From positions 9,238,001 through 9,302,000 of the forward strand of contig NZ_JAUSZM010000003.1 of assembly GCF_030817655.1 (NCBI RefSeq): 64,000 nt of DNA, in the 5' to 3' direction. Made by a program: the position numbers and the translations under genes. Positions 36,450 to 45,683 of this stretch are shown piece by piece. Positions within the stretch are counted from its first letter, which is position 1, and each line of letters starts with the position of its first letter. The notes below the pieces were generated by a model that had not been told where the DNA came from, did no database searches, and saw only the letters and a list, made by a program, of their open reading frames with translations. The DNA comes from Streptomyces sp. V4I2 (lineage in GTDB: Bacteria; Actinomycetota; Actinomycetes; Streptomycetales; Streptomycetaceae).

Positions 36450-37802
36450 GTGTCTTCCTCATCTGCCCCTGCCCCTGCCCCCGCCTCGCCTGCGTCCGGG
36501 CAGGCGTCACGCTCGCCGTGGCGGTCCCTGAGATACCGCAGCATGCGCTGGTGGTCCGTCGCGAACTTCGTGTCGAACGCCGGTACCTGGATGCAGCTCA
36601 CGGTGCAGAACCTGCTCGTGCTCCAGATCACCGGCTCCGCTGCCGCGACCGGGCTGTCCATGTCGGTCCAGGCCGCCCCCGCCCTGTTCATGAGCCTGCT
36701 CGGCGGGGCGGCCGTCGACCGCTGGCCGCGCAAGCTGACGGCCGGTGTCAGCCAGGCACTCCTCGGCGCGGTCGCCTTCACGACCGCCGTGCTCGTGGCG
36801 CTGGACCGGCTCGACATGACGACCTTGCTGGTGCTGGCCGCCGTGACCGGCGCGATCGCCACCGTCGACGGACCTGCCTGCGCCCTGCTGGGCAACGACC
36901 TCGTTCCCGAGGAGGACGTCCCCTCCGCCATCGGCGTGGGCGCGCTGGTGCACAACGCGGGTCGGCTGGCCGGCGCCGCACTGGCCGGCGTGACGGTGGG
37001 CCTGCTGGGCACATCCGCCGCGTACGCGGTCAACGGACTGTCGTTCCTCTTCGTCACCTCGGTCATTCCGTTCCTGCGGCCGGCGTACGGTGCGGCCGGG
37101 CGCGCCGGGAAGGAGCACCCCGCTGCTCCGGAGCCGCGCGACAAGCGTGACGACATGACCGTACGAGAGGGGCTGGCCTTCTTCGCGCGTCGGCCCCGCC
37201 TGGTCGCACTCGCCTGCGTCACCGGCATCAGCGCGGTCTTCGGACGCAACTACGGACTCACCCTCGCCGTGCTGGTCACCGGGCCGCTCGCGGGCGGCGC
37301 CGGCGCGTTCGGCACGGTCTCCACCGTCCTCGCCGTCGGCGGCATCCTCGGGGCGGTCCTCGGTGCCCGGCTGCGCAGGCCCTCGGTGCGGCTCGTGGGC
37401 ACACTGGCCGCCGCGGGTGGGCTGCTGCAGGTGGCGGCGGGCTTGTCGCCGTCACTGGCCGTGCTGCTGGTGCTCGTCCTGCCCATGGCCGTGGTGGAGT
37501 CCGTCTCCGACACCGCCGGAACCGCCGTACTGCAGACCGATCCGCCCGCTCACCTGCGGGGACGGGTGCTCGGGGTGTGGAGCAGCATCGGCACCGTGTG
37601 GGGTCTCGGCGGGCCTCCGGCGCTGGGTCTGCTCATGGAAACGGCCGGAGCGCGCGGCGCTCTGGTGACCGGCGGCCTGCTCATCGCCGGCACGATCGGC
37701 GCGGGCCTCGTCCTGCGTACACGCCGGACCCCGGAGCCGGTGGCCCTGCCGTCGAAGCCCGGCGACGTGGTGGGGCAGGAAGCGCTGAGGGCCGCTGCCT
37801 GA
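36450..37802 (+). CDS. MFS transporter, EntS/tetracycline-exporter type
   Basis: A 450-residue major facilitator with about twelve helices. Typical features are RYRSMRWWSVANFVSNAGTWMQ in helix 1, DRWPRKLT in loop 2-3, and the NGLSFLF stretch of helix 6. The protein resembles the DUF894/EntS group, which includes siderophore exporters. The cch cluster is only 2 kb away, but its own exporter genes are intact, so a link is speculative. A GTG start at 36450 begins a serine- and proline-rich cytoplasmic N-terminus. A short His-rich frame precedes it. Confidence 0.87.
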   Translation: MSSSSAPAPAPASPASGQASRSPWRSLRYRSMRWWSVANFVSNAGTWMQLTVQNLLVLQITGSAAATGLSMSVQAAPALFMSLLGGAAVDRWPRKLTAGVSQALLGAVAFTTAVLVALDRLDMTTLLVLAAVTGAIATVDGPACALLGNDLVPEEDVPSAIGVGALVHNAGRLAGAALAGVTVGLLGTSAAYAVNGLSFLFVTSVIPFLRPAYGAAGRAGKEHPAAPEPRDKRDDMTVREGLAFFARRPRLVALACVTGISAVFGRNYGLTLAVLVTGPLAGGAGAFGTVSTVLAVGGILGAVLGARLRRPSVRLVGTLAAAGGLLQVAAGLSPSLAVLLVLVLPMAVVESVSDTAGTAVLQTDPPAHLRGRVLGVWSSIGTVWGLGGPPALGLLMETAGARGALVTGGLLIAGTIGAGLVLRTRRTPEPVALPSKPGDVVGQEALRAAA

Positions 37803-37822
37803 CGGCCGGCCCGGGGTGCTGC

Positions 37823-38536
37823 TCACTCCTCCTTGTCGCCGGGGGCCGCTGGTGACGTACGCAGTCTGGTCACCGTCGCGGCCACCTGCTGCCGAACCGG
37901 TTCCGGCGCTCCCTCTCCGTTGACAGCGTCGACCAGGTTGTGGGCCACGTCACGCAGCTTGGTGTTGGTGTTCTGGGATGCCTCGACCAGAACCGTCCAG
38001 GCCTCCTCGGCGCTCAGTCCGAAGGAGGCCATCAGCACTCCGCGGGCCAGGTCGATGACCGGCCGGGTGTGCATGGCCCGCTCCAGGTGCATGATCTCGG
38101 CACGCAGCTCCGGCTCGGTCTCCGGGCGTGCTGCCCTGGCACCGGACACAGCGAAAAGTGACAGAGTCCCGGTGCCCGCGAGGAGTCTGCGCACCGCGGC
38201 ACTGGTGGCCCGAACGGCCAGGTCCTTGCCACTCTCCCGGGCGTGCCGACGCACCCGCACCAGGACATTGAGGCCGGAGCAGTCACAGAAATCGACGCCG
38301 CTCAGGTCGAGATCAATTCCGCGGACCGATCGGCGGAGGGCCCCGGAGAGTGCATCGCCGAGCGCCTGCACGCCGGCGATGTCGATCTCGCCGGTCACCA
38401 CCACGGCCGTCCGGTCGCCCTCGGGCCGCGTTTCGATACCCAGCATGGACTGCTGGTGACCGCTCACCGGGCAGGTGTCCGCGGAGGCGGTCTCGTCCTC
38501 GCCTGTGAGCTGCGTAGGAAGCGTACGTTCAGACAT
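37823..38536 (-). CDS. STAS-ANTAR domain regulatory protein
   Basis: A 237-residue fusion. Residues about 45-130 form a STAS domain (AVVVTGEIDIAGVQALGDAL, then GIDLDLSGVDFCDCSGLNVLVR). The serine after FCDC is in the place of the phosphorylatable serine of anti-sigma factor antagonists. The C-terminal 60 residues (IDLARGVLMASFGLSAEEAWTVLVEAS) form an ANTAR domain, which binds paired hairpins in RNA to prevent termination. So it may link stress signalling to antitermination. It is divergent from a small HTH gene 130 bases away. Confidence 0.85.
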   Translation of the reverse strand: MSERTLPTQLTGEDETASADTCPVSGHQQSMLGIETRPEGDRTAVVVTGEIDIAGVQALGDALSGALRRSVRGIDLDLSGVDFCDCSGLNVLVRVRRHARESGKDLAVRATSAAVRRLLAGTGTLSLFAVSGARAARPETEPELRAEIMHLERAMHTRPVIDLARGVLMASFGLSAEEAWTVLVEASQNTNTKLRDVAHNLVDAVNGEGAPEPVRQQVAATVTRLRTSPAAPGDKEE

Positions 38537-38666
38537 CGTGGCCACTCCCCGAGGCGACGTGCGTCCTGCGATCCAGCGTGAGCCCGGCGAATCTCGTACG
38601 TCAAGAGATTCAGGAAATCTCATTCAGGCTTTTGAACGCGCGAATCGCGGCTCCTACCCTGTAGGC

Positions 38667-38999
38667 ATGGGTGATGTACCTGAACGGCACATGGGGTGGA
38701 CCTTCCTGACCAATCACGCCCGCGTGCTGGCCGCGATCGCTGACGATCCCACCACGCGCATCCGCGATATCGCCGCGCGATGCCGGCTCACCGAACGTGC
38801 CGTCCAGAAGATCGTTTCCGACTTGGAGGCGGACGGCTATCTCAGCCGCACGCGTCAGGGGCGGTCCAACACGTATCGCATCGAAGAGGGGACGATACTG
38901 CGTCATCCCGCCGACTCGGGGCTGACGGTATCGGGGCTTCTCTATCTCCTTGCCCAGCACGATGCCGATCGCGGCGGTGAGCTCCCCAGCAGGAAGTGA
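38667..38999 (+). CDS. Small winged-helix transcriptional regulator
   Basis: A 110-residue MarR/ArsR-like DNA-binding protein. The winged helix is LAAIADDPTTRIRDIAARCRLTERAVQKIVSDLEADGYLSR with the wing at TRQGRSNTYRI. The C-terminal part is helical and could mediate dimerisation. Ligand is unknown. It is divergent from the STAS-ANTAR gene and convergent with the FetB-like gene, whose stop lies 28 bases away. Confidence 0.8.
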   Translation: MGDVPERHMGWTFLTNHARVLAAIADDPTTRIRDIAARCRLTERAVQKIVSDLEADGYLSRTRQGRSNTYRIEEGTILRHPADSGLTVSGLLYLLAQHDADRGGELPSRK

Positions 39000-39027
39000 C
39001 GACTCGGGGAACAGGCCGTCATGTGGG

Positions 39028-39792
39028 TCATGTGCCGCGTGACCGTCTGCTGATCTTGTTGCGGGCGATCAACTCCAGTACGACGGCGACCGCGACGGCC
39101 TCCACCGCCAGCAGGGCGATCAGCACGAACAGCTGGACCGCTCCGGCCAGCAGGGGTGACGCGCCGCCGAGCAGCATGCCGATGAACGCGCCGGGGAGGG
39201 TGACCAGTCCGACCGTTCTGGTCTGGTCGAGGGCCGGGATCAGCGCTCCGGCGGCCGAGGTCCGGGCGATCTCCAGCCGGGCCTCCCGGTCCAGGAGCCC
39301 GATGGACAGCGCGGCCTCGACCTCGCCGTGGCGCGTCTCCAGCTCCTCCAGCGCTCGCCGGCCGGCGAGCACCGTCGCGGTCAGCGCACCGCCGATGAGG
39401 ATGCCGGTGACGGGGATGAGAGCGATGCCCTTGACCGGGAGCACGCCGATGGCCACGAGCAGGACGACGACCGGGAACGCGGCGCCGCCGATCGGAACGG
39501 CGGCCCACCACCAGGTGCCGTTGTCGGTGATGCGGCGGCCGGCCGTCCACGTAGCCACACCGAACATCACCGCGATGAAGGCGAACAGCAGCAGACGCGA
39601 GTCGAGCGCCCACCGGATGACGACGGCCACCGCGGCCAGCTGCACCGTCGCCCGAAGCCCGGCGGTGACGATCGCGCGGGTGTGTCCCAGCCGGGCCAGT
39701 GCCGCCACCGCGGCGGCCGCGACGAGCAGTACCGCGAGCGCGATGCCCAGAGCCGGGTTCACCGGGAGCAGGGTGGAGGCCGACGCGATCAC
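39028..39792 (-). CDS. FetB/YbbM-like ABC transporter permease
   Basis: A 254-residue membrane protein of the UPF0014 group with about seven helices. The family signature includes IVTAGLRATVQLAAVAVVIRW, IPVTGILIGGALTATVLAGRRALEEL and LVTLPGAFIGMLLGGASPLLAGAVQLFVL. In E. coli FetAB exports iron, so a place beside siderophore genes is suggestive. No FetA ATPase gene is next to it. Its ATG lies 132 bases beyond the cchA stop on the same strand, so low-level co-transcription with iron-repressed cchA is possible. Confidence 0.82.
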   Translation of the reverse strand: MIASASTLLPVNPALGIALAVLLVAAAAVAALARLGHTRAIVTAGLRATVQLAAVAVVIRWALDSRLLLFAFIAVMFGVATWTAGRRITDNGTWWWAAVPIGGAAFPVVVLLVAIGVLPVKGIALIPVTGILIGGALTATVLAGRRALEELETRHGEVEAALSIGLLDREARLEIARTSAAGALIPALDQTRTVGLVTLPGAFIGMLLGGASPLLAGAVQLFVLIALLAVEAVAVAVVLELIARNKISRRSRGT

Positions 39793-39923
39793 GGCTTCAC
39801 CTTAGGCGGGGTGCGCCGCCGCGCGGACTGGGATCCGCGCGGCGGCGGTCTGCCGGCCCCCGGGACCGTGGTGGGGCCGACGCCTGTGAACACCGAACGG
39901 TCCGCGCAGGACCGTTCCGGTGG

Positions 39924-40871
39924 TCAGGGACGACTGGTCAGGTATCCGCCCATGGAGGTGAAGTACTCGGTCGCACCCAACTCCCGTCCGTCTTCGGTCC
40001 GTACGCGGGTGATGGCCAGGCCGCGGTTGCGGCCGGTACGGGCGTCCGCTCCGGCGACGATGACCACGCCGTCGCCCTCGCGATAGAAGATGCGGCCGGG
40101 TGTGCCGCCGTAACGGCCCTGGGACACCACGGCGGCGAGGACCTCGAGGCGCTTGCCCTTGTGGAAGGTGAAGGCGCTGGGGTACGGCTCGGACTGGGCG
40201 CGGACGAGGCGTTCGAGGTCCTCGGCGGGCCAGTCCCAGTTGAGGCGGATGTCCTCGGTGGACCGCTTGTGGAAGAAGCTGGCCTGGGACCGGTCCTGCT
40301 TGGTGAACTCCGTCTGCCCGGCGGCGATGAGGTCGAGCGCACCGATGGTGACCGGGGCGATGAGGTCAACGGTCTTGTGGAAGAGGTCGGTGGTGGTGTC
40401 CGTCGGTCCGACCGGAACCGCCTCCTGGCGGACGATGTCACCGGCGTCGAGTTCGTCGTTCATCATGTGCGCGGTGACGCCCACTTCGGGCTCGCCGTTG
40501 ATCAGGGCCCAGATCAGCGGGGAGAAGCCGGCGTACTTCGGCAGCAGCGAGTCGTGCACGTTCAGCGTGCCGCGGGGCGGCAGGTCGAAGATGCGCGGGG
40601 GGATCCACGTCCGCCAGTTGTTCGCCACGATGATGTCCGGGGCGGCCTCCTTGAGGCGCTCGAACAGCTCGTCGTCGTCGGGGCGGTTGCGGATCAGCAC
40701 CGGGACGCCGTGCTCCTCGGCGAGATCGGCGACGGAGTCGCTCCAGATCTTCTCGTACGCGTGCTCGCTCTTGGGATGCGTCACGACCAGAACCACGTCG
40801 TGGTCGGAGTCGAGAAGGGCTTGCAGGGTGCGGTGCCCCCAGGTCTGGTAACCGAACATGGCGACCCGCAT
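39924..40871 (-). CDS. cchA: Hydroxy-ornithine formyltransferase CchA
   Basis: Methionyl-tRNA-formyltransferase-like enzyme that puts the formyl group on N5-hydroxy-ornithine for coelichelin. The 315 residues begin MRVAMFGYQTWGHRTLQALL. The formyl-THF domain has the catalytic N, H and D set in NNWRTWIPP, NVHDSLLPKYAGFSPLIWAL and DAGDIV, followed by the C-terminal OB-like domain. AGGAGG precedes the ATG at 40871. It is divergent from cchB across a gap with two iron boxes, so iron repression through a DmdR-type regulator is expected. Confidence 0.93.
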   Translation of the reverse strand: MRVAMFGYQTWGHRTLQALLDSDHDVVLVVTHPKSEHAYEKIWSDSVADLAEEHGVPVLIRNRPDDDELFERLKEAAPDIIVANNWRTWIPPRIFDLPPRGTLNVHDSLLPKYAGFSPLIWALINGEPEVGVTAHMMNDELDAGDIVRQEAVPVGPTDTTTDLFHKTVDLIAPVTIGALDLIAAGQTEFTKQDRSQASFFHKRSTEDIRLNWDWPAEDLERLVRAQSEPYPSAFTFHKGKRLEVLAAVVSQGRYGGTPGRIFYREGDGVVIVAGADARTGRNRGLAITRVRTEDGRELGATEYFTSMGGYLTSRP

Positions 40872-40909
40872 GGGGTTCCTCCTCAAGGCAGGGAATGACC
40901 AGAGGATAG

Positions 40910-40928
40910 TAAAGCAAGGCTTACCTTA
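40910..40928. promoter_or_regulatory. Iron box upstream of cchA
   Basis: TAAAGCAAGGCTTACCTTA is a 19-base palindrome with the iron-box core AAGGCTTACCTTA. It lies 39 bases from the cchA start, the expected place for DmdR1/IdeR repression. Confidence 0.82.
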
Positions 40929-41012
40929 GTTTACAACGGGTGCAAATGGGGCCCCAGTTGGCAGGTATCGCCGACGGGTTGTCCGTTTCGCCCTATCGAC
41001 AGCTTCACAGGA

Positions 41013-41031
41013 TTAGCTTAGGCTCACCTAA
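41013..41031. promoter_or_regulatory. Iron box upstream of cchB
   Basis: TTAGCTTAGGCTCACCTAA agrees with the consensus TTAGGTTAGGCTAACCTAA at all but two positions. It ends 88 bases before the cchB ATG and probably controls the cchB transcript. Confidence 0.9.
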
Positions 41032-41119
41032 GTTCCCCGGCGGGCCGCTCCGTCGGTGTGCCCACCTGTCGTACTTTCCCCACGCCTGACAGGCAACTGC
41101 CCCGCACGATGGGAGTGAC

Positions 41120-42475
41120 ATGTCACAGGTTCTTCCTGATGACGCATCACCGGTCCACGACCTCATTGGCATCGGCTTCGGACCGTCCAATGTGGCCATG
41201 GCGATCGCACTCAGTGAGCACAACGCACGCGTCGGCGGGCAGGAGGCGATCACCGCTCACTTCTTCGAGCAGCAGCCGTGCTTCGGATGGCACCGCGGCA
41301 TGCTGATCGACGACGCGACCATGCAGGTGTCCTTTCTCAAGGACCTGGTGACGCTCCGGAACCCGACCAGCGAGTTCAGCTTCCTCTGCTACCTGAAGAG
41401 CAAGGACCGGCTGATCGACTTCATCAACCACAAGAACCTCTTCCCCCTGCGGGTGGAGTTCCACGACTACTTCGAGTGGGCCGCGGCCAAGGTCGACGGC
41501 ATGGTCTCCTACGGCCATGAGGTCGTCGGCGTCGCGCCCGTCGTCCGGGACGGAGCCGTGGAGCACCTGGAAGTGACGGTCCGGTCGGGGGAGGGGCTCG
41601 CGGTGCACCGGGCCCGCAACCTCGTCATCGGTACCGGGCTGCGTCCTCTCATGCCGGAGGGCGTGGAGCGCGGCGACCGCGTCTGGCACAACTCCGAACT
41701 GCTGGCGAAAGTCGACGAGTTGGAGGACGCCTCGCCCTCCCGGTTCATCGTCGTGGGCGCCGGACAGAGCGCCGCCGAGAACGTCGCCTACCTGCACCGC
41801 CGCTTCCCCCGGGCCGAGGTCTGCGCGGTCTTCTCGCGCTACGGCTACAGCCCCGCCGACGACAGCAGCTTCGCCAACCGGATCTTCGACCCCGCGGCGG
41901 TCGACGAGTACTACGCGGCACCGGACGACGTCAAACGCCGGCTGATGGACTACCACGGCAACACCAACTACTCCGTGGTGGACATCGACCTCATCGACGA
42001 CCTGTACCGGCAGATGTACCAGGAGAAGGTCCTCGGCACCGAGCGGCTGCGCTTCGTCAACGTCTCCCGGCTCACCGGCGTCAAGGAGACACCGGACAAG
42101 GTCAGCGCCACCGTGAAGTCCCTCGTCACCGGCGAGGAAAGCTCCCTGGACGCGGACGTCGTGGTCTTCGCCACCGGGTACAGCCCCGCCGACCCCATCG
42201 GTCTCCTCGGTGAGGTCGCGGACCGCTGCCTCCGTGACGAGGAGGGCCGCGTCCACGTCGAGCGGGACTACCGCATCGCCACGGACCCGGGCCTGCGCTG
42301 CGGCATCTACCTGCAGGGCGGCACGGAGCACACGCACGGCATCACGTCGTCCCTGTTGTCCAACACCGCGATCAGGGTCGGCGAGATCCTGGACTCGCTG
42401 CTCGACCGGGGCGTCAAGTCAGCCTCGGACGAGGCCCGTCCGGTCGCCGACGGCATCGCCAGCACCGCCCGCTAG
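41120..42475 (+). CDS. cchB: L-ornithine N5-monooxygenase CchB
   Basis: FAD- and NADPH-dependent hydroxylase that makes N5-hydroxy-ornithine, the iron-chelating precursor. The 451 residues show the FAD loop GIGFGPSNVAMAIAL, CFGWHRGMLIDDATMQVSFLKDL in the substrate region, and the NADPH loop VVGAGQSAAENVAYLH. The C-terminal ATGYSPADP and HTHGITSSLLSNTAIRVGEI are also typical. GGGAG precedes the ATG. It starts the plus-strand arm of the cluster. A 138-base gap without an iron box precedes cchC. Confidence 0.96.
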   Translation: MSQVLPDDASPVHDLIGIGFGPSNVAMAIALSEHNARVGGQEAITAHFFEQQPCFGWHRGMLIDDATMQVSFLKDLVTLRNPTSEFSFLCYLKSKDRLIDFINHKNLFPLRVEFHDYFEWAAAKVDGMVSYGHEVVGVAPVVRDGAVEHLEVTVRSGEGLAVHRARNLVIGTGLRPLMPEGVERGDRVWHNSELLAKVDELEDASPSRFIVVGAGQSAAENVAYLHRRFPRAEVCAVFSRYGYSPADDSSFANRIFDPAAVDEYYAAPDDVKRRLMDYHGNTNYSVVDIDLIDDLYRQMYQEKVLGTERLRFVNVSRLTGVKETPDKVSATVKSLVTGEESSLDADVVVFATGYSPADPIGLLGEVADRCLRDEEGRVHVERDYRIATDPGLRCGIYLQGGTEHTHGITSSLLSNTAIRVGEILDSLLDRGVKSASDEARPVADGIASTAR

Positions 42476-42613
42476 TCCGCCCACCCGTCCAGCCCCCACA
42501 CCGCCGCGCCCCGCCTGGTGGAACCGCACCCGGCAGGCGCGGCACCTGTGTGCGACCCCGGGAAAGGAACCCCCCGGCACACCGCTTCCTGAGCGTGCCG
42601 TGCCCGACCGGCC

Positions 42614-43711
42614 ATGCGTACCGAGCTGATCAAAGGGATAACGTACGTCGACATGGGCACGACTGCAGTTGAGCGCCCCGCGCCCAGGGGCACAACAGAG
42701 GCCCGCCGACGGCGGGTTGTGGGTTTGGGCACGCTTGTGGTGATCCTCGTGGTCACGGGCGCGGTGTCGTTGGCCGTCGGTGCGCGCGCGTTGAGTCCCG
42801 CCGAGGTGTGGCACGGGCTGTTCGCGGCGCCGGACTCCGACCAGCGGCTCACCGAGATCAGGCTCATCGTGCAGACCGTACGGGTCCCGCGGACGGTGCT
42901 CGGGATCGTGGCGGGGGTCGCCCTGGGGGTCGCCGGGGCGCTGATCCAGGGGTACACCCGCAACCCGATCGCCGACACGGGCCTGCTGGGGGTGAACACC
43001 GGCGCCTCGTTCGCCGTGGTGTCGGTGATCGCCGTGTTCGGGTTCTCCAACCCGTTCCAGTACGTCTGGTTCGCCTTCCTGGGGGCGGCACTCGCCGGTG
43101 TCGTCGTGTTCGGTCTCGCGAGCATCGGCCGGGGAGCCGGCAACCCGTTGACGCTCGCACTGGCCGGGCAGGGGATCACGGTCTTCCTCATGGCGATGAC
43201 CACGGCGGTCGCGCTGTCGAACCAGGCGTCGCTGAACGCGCTGCGGTTCTGGAACGCGGGCTCCGTGGCCGGTGTCGGGTTCGACGTCATCTGGCCGGTG
43301 ACCGCGTTCATCGCGGTCGGGCTGGTGCTGGCCCTGGCCACGCTGCCCGCCATCAACCTGCTCAACCTGGGCGACGACGTGGCGCGGGGGCTGGGACTGA
43401 ACATCGCGCGGAGCCGGATCACCGGCATCCTCGCCATCACCCTGCTCGCAGGCGCGGCGACGGCGGCCTGCGGCCCCATCGCGTTTCTCGGGCTCATGGT
43501 GGCCCACGTGGCCCGGTATCTGACCGGGCCGGACTATCGCTGGCTGGTGCCGTACGCGGGTCTGCTCGGCGCCGTCGTCCTGCTGGTCTGCGACATCGTG
43601 GGGCGACTGGTGGTGCGGCCGGGCGAGTTGGACGCGGGTGTCGTCGTCGCTCTGCTCGGCGCCCCGTTCTTCGCGGGTCTGGTGTGGCGCGGAAAGTTCA
43701 GGAGCGCATGA
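42614..43711 (+). CDS. cchC: Ferric-siderophore ABC permease CchC (FecCD family)
   Basis: A 365-residue permease with about ten helices, half of the ferric-coelichelin importer. FecCD hallmarks are RVPRTVLGIVAGVALGVAGALIQ, TRNPIADTGLLGVNTGAS and the ATPase-contact region GPIAFLGLMVAHVARYL. Start choice is uncertain: ATG 42614 and ATG 42653 are in frame and neither has a strong ribosome site. Its stop overlaps the cchD ATG by four bases. Confidence 0.94.
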   Translation: MRTELIKGITYVDMGTTAVERPAPRGTTEARRRRVVGLGTLVVILVVTGAVSLAVGARALSPAEVWHGLFAAPDSDQRLTEIRLIVQTVRVPRTVLGIVAGVALGVAGALIQGYTRNPIADTGLLGVNTGASFAVVSVIAVFGFSNPFQYVWFAFLGAALAGVVVFGLASIGRGAGNPLTLALAGQGITVFLMAMTTAVALSNQASLNALRFWNAGSVAGVGFDVIWPVTAFIAVGLVLALATLPAINLLNLGDDVARGLGLNIARSRITGILAITLLAGAATAACGPIAFLGLMVAHVARYLTGPDYRWLVPYAGLLGAVVLLVCDIVGRLVVRPGELDAGVVVALLGAPFFAGLVWRGKFRSA

Positions 43712-44784
43712 ACGGGACAGGCGTGAAGCCGACAGACGCGAAGCCATCGGTGGCGCCGGGCGTGCGGTTCGGCCGGGTGTCGTTCGTATGGCGGCCCTGG
43801 ATGGCGTTCGTGACGCTGCTGCTGGCGACGGCCACCTTCCTGGTCTTCTGCCTGTCCATCGGCGTCGGGGACTTCCCCATCGGCCTGTCCCGGGTGATCG
43901 CCACGATCCTCGGCCGGGGTGAGCAGGTCGACGAGTTCGTGATCATGGACCTGCGGATGCCGCGTGCCCTGGCCGGGCTCGTCGTCGGCATCGCGCTGGG
44001 GGTGTCCGGGGCGATCACGCAGTCCATCGCGCGCAATCCGCTGGCCAGCCCGGACATCCTGGGGATCACCGGGGGTGCCAGCGCGGTCTCGGTGTTCCTG
44101 GTGACGGTGTCCGGCGGAGCCTCCGCGGCGATCATCAACTCCGTGGGCCTGTCCGCGGCGGCGCTCGCCGGCGGTCTCGGCACGGGTCTGCTGGTGTACT
44201 TCCTGGCCTGGCGGCGCGGGATCGACGGCTTCCGGCTCATCCTCATCGGCATCTCGGTGAGCGCCGTGATGGAGGCGATCACCACCTGGCTGCTGGTCAC
44301 GGCCGACATCAGGGACGTGGCCCGGGCCCAGGCGTGGCTGGTCGGCTCGCTGGACAACCGGTCCTGGAGCGAGGTCTGGATCGCGCTCTGGGGCACGCTC
44401 GCCCTCCTGGTCGTCGTGGCCTGTGTCGCGTTCCAGTTCAAGCCGATGCACTTCGGCGACGAGGTCGCAGCGGGCCTGGGCGTCCGGTACTCGATGGTGC
44501 GGGCGGTCCTGCTGCTGTGCGCGGTCCTGCTGGCCGGTGTGGCGGTGAGCGCGGCGGGCCCGGTCCCGTTCGTCGCGCTGGTGGCACCGCAGGTGGCGAT
44601 GCGGCTGGCCAGGTACCCGACGCCGCCGATGGTGGCCTCCGGCCTGGTGGGAGCGCTGCTGCTGATCGGCGCGGACCTGGTCGCGCGCACCGCGCTGCCG
44701 ATCGGTCTTCCGGTCGGCGTGGTCACCGCCGCGATCGGCGGCCCCTTCCTCGTCTATCTGCTGGTGCGGGCGAACCGCCGATAG
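43708..44784 (+). CDS. cchD: Ferric-siderophore ABC permease CchD (FecCD family)
   Basis: A 358-residue permease paired with CchC. It has MPRALAGLVVGIALGVSGAITQ, ARNPLASPDILGITGGAS, a central helix bundle and AAGPVPFVALVAPQVAMRL in the ATPase-contact loop. CAGGAGCGC precedes the ATG, which overlaps cchC. It is followed after 39 bases by cchE, with an iron box in that small gap. Confidence 0.94.
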   Translation: MNGTGVKPTDAKPSVAPGVRFGRVSFVWRPWMAFVTLLLATATFLVFCLSIGVGDFPIGLSRVIATILGRGEQVDEFVIMDLRMPRALAGLVVGIALGVSGAITQSIARNPLASPDILGITGGASAVSVFLVTVSGGASAAIINSVGLSAAALAGGLGTGLLVYFLAWRRGIDGFRLILIGISVSAVMEAITTWLLVTADIRDVARAQAWLVGSLDNRSWSEVWIALWGTLALLVVVACVAFQFKPMHFGDEVAAGLGVRYSMVRAVLLLCAVLLAGVAVSAAGPVPFVALVAPQVAMRLARYPTPPMVASGLVGALLLIGADLVARTALPIGLPVGVVTAAIGGPFLVYLLVRANRR

Positions 44785-44791
44785 ATGGTAC

Positions 44792-44810
44792 AAAAGTTAG
44801 GCATACCTAA
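44792..44810. promoter_or_regulatory. Iron box upstream of cchE
   Basis: AAAAGTTAGGCATACCTAA contains the inverted pair TTAGG and CCTAA around CATA. It lies in the short cchD-cchE gap, 13 bases before the cchE GTG, so cchE probably has its own iron-controlled promoter. Confidence 0.78.
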
Positions 44811-44823
44811 ACAGGGGGGCCTC

Positions 44824-45663
44824 GTGGGCGCTCAGTACATCACCGAGATCGAGTCCGGGGTCGTCGACGCCGCACGGCTGGCAGCCAGGGGCGTGACGGT
44901 CGGGTACGGCACCCGGATCGTCATCGACGATCTGGACGTGGAGATCCCGCCAGGGGTGATCACCACGATCATCGGCCCCAACGGCTGCGGGAAGTCGACC
45001 CTGTTGCGGACCCTGTCGCGGCTGCTCAAGCCGACCAAGGGGACGGTCGTGCTGGACGGCGACGACATCGTCAAGCTCAAGACCAGGGACGTGGCCAAGA
45101 AGCTGGGCCTGCTGCCGCAGGCGCCGGTCGCGCCGGAGGGGCTGACGGTGTCGGACCTGGTCGCCAGGGGCCGGCATCCGCACCAGAGCTGGCTGCGGCA
45201 GTGGTCGTCCGACGATGTCGCCGTCGTGGAGCGCGCGTTGGCGATGACCGGGGTGTCCGACCTCGCCGACCGTCCGGTCGACTCCCTGTCCGGCGGACAG
45301 CGCCAGCGCGTCTGGATATCCATGACCCTGGCTCAGGGAACCGACCTGCTGCTCCTCGACGAGCCGACCACCTACCTGGACCTGGCGCACGCGGTCGACG
45401 TGCTCGATCTGGTGGACGACCTGCACGAGTCGGGGTGCACGGTGGTCATGGTGCTGCACGACCTCAACCTGGCCACGCGCTACAGCGACAACCTCATCGT
45501 GATGCGGGAGGGGTCGGTCCTGGCGCAGGGGCACCCGCGTGACGTGATCACCGCCGAACTGCTGCACGAGGCGTTCGGACTGCGCGCCAAAGTGATCGAC
45601 GACCCGGTGGGCGACCGGCCGCTCATCGTCCCGATCGGTCGCACACACGTCCAACTCGACTAG
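44824..45663 (+). CDS. cchE: Ferric-siderophore ABC ATPase CchE
   Basis: A 279-residue FepC-type ATPase that powers the CchCD importer. Walker A is GPNGCGKSTLLRTL, the Q loop is LLPQAP, the signature is [10 protein letters not shown], Walker B is LLLLDEPTTYLD and the H loop is VLHDLNLATRY. I chose the GTG at 44824 with AGGGGGG before it. The in-frame ATG at 44785 would place the iron box inside the coding region. All catalytic residues are intact. Confidence 0.95.
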   Translation: MGAQYITEIESGVVDAARLAARGVTVGYGTRIVIDDLDVEIPPGVITTIIGPNGCGKSTLLRTLSRLLKPTKGTVVLDGDDIVKLKTRDVAKKLGLLPQAPVAPEGLTVSDLVARGRHPHQSWLRQWSSDDVAVVERALAMTGVSDLADRPVDSLSGGQRQRVWISMTLAQGTDLLLLDEPTTYLDLAHAVDVLDLVDDLHESGCTVVMVLHDLNLATRYSDNLIVMREGSVLAQGHPRDVITAELLHEAFGLRAKVIDDPVGDRPLIVPIGRTHVQLD

Positions 45664-45683
45664 TTCCCCATAAAGTTACCCAG

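Noticed and set aside
44785-44823. ATG at 44785 as the cchE start
   Set aside because: It would put the iron box inside the coding region. The GTG at 44824 has a strong ribosome site and fits FepC-type lengths.
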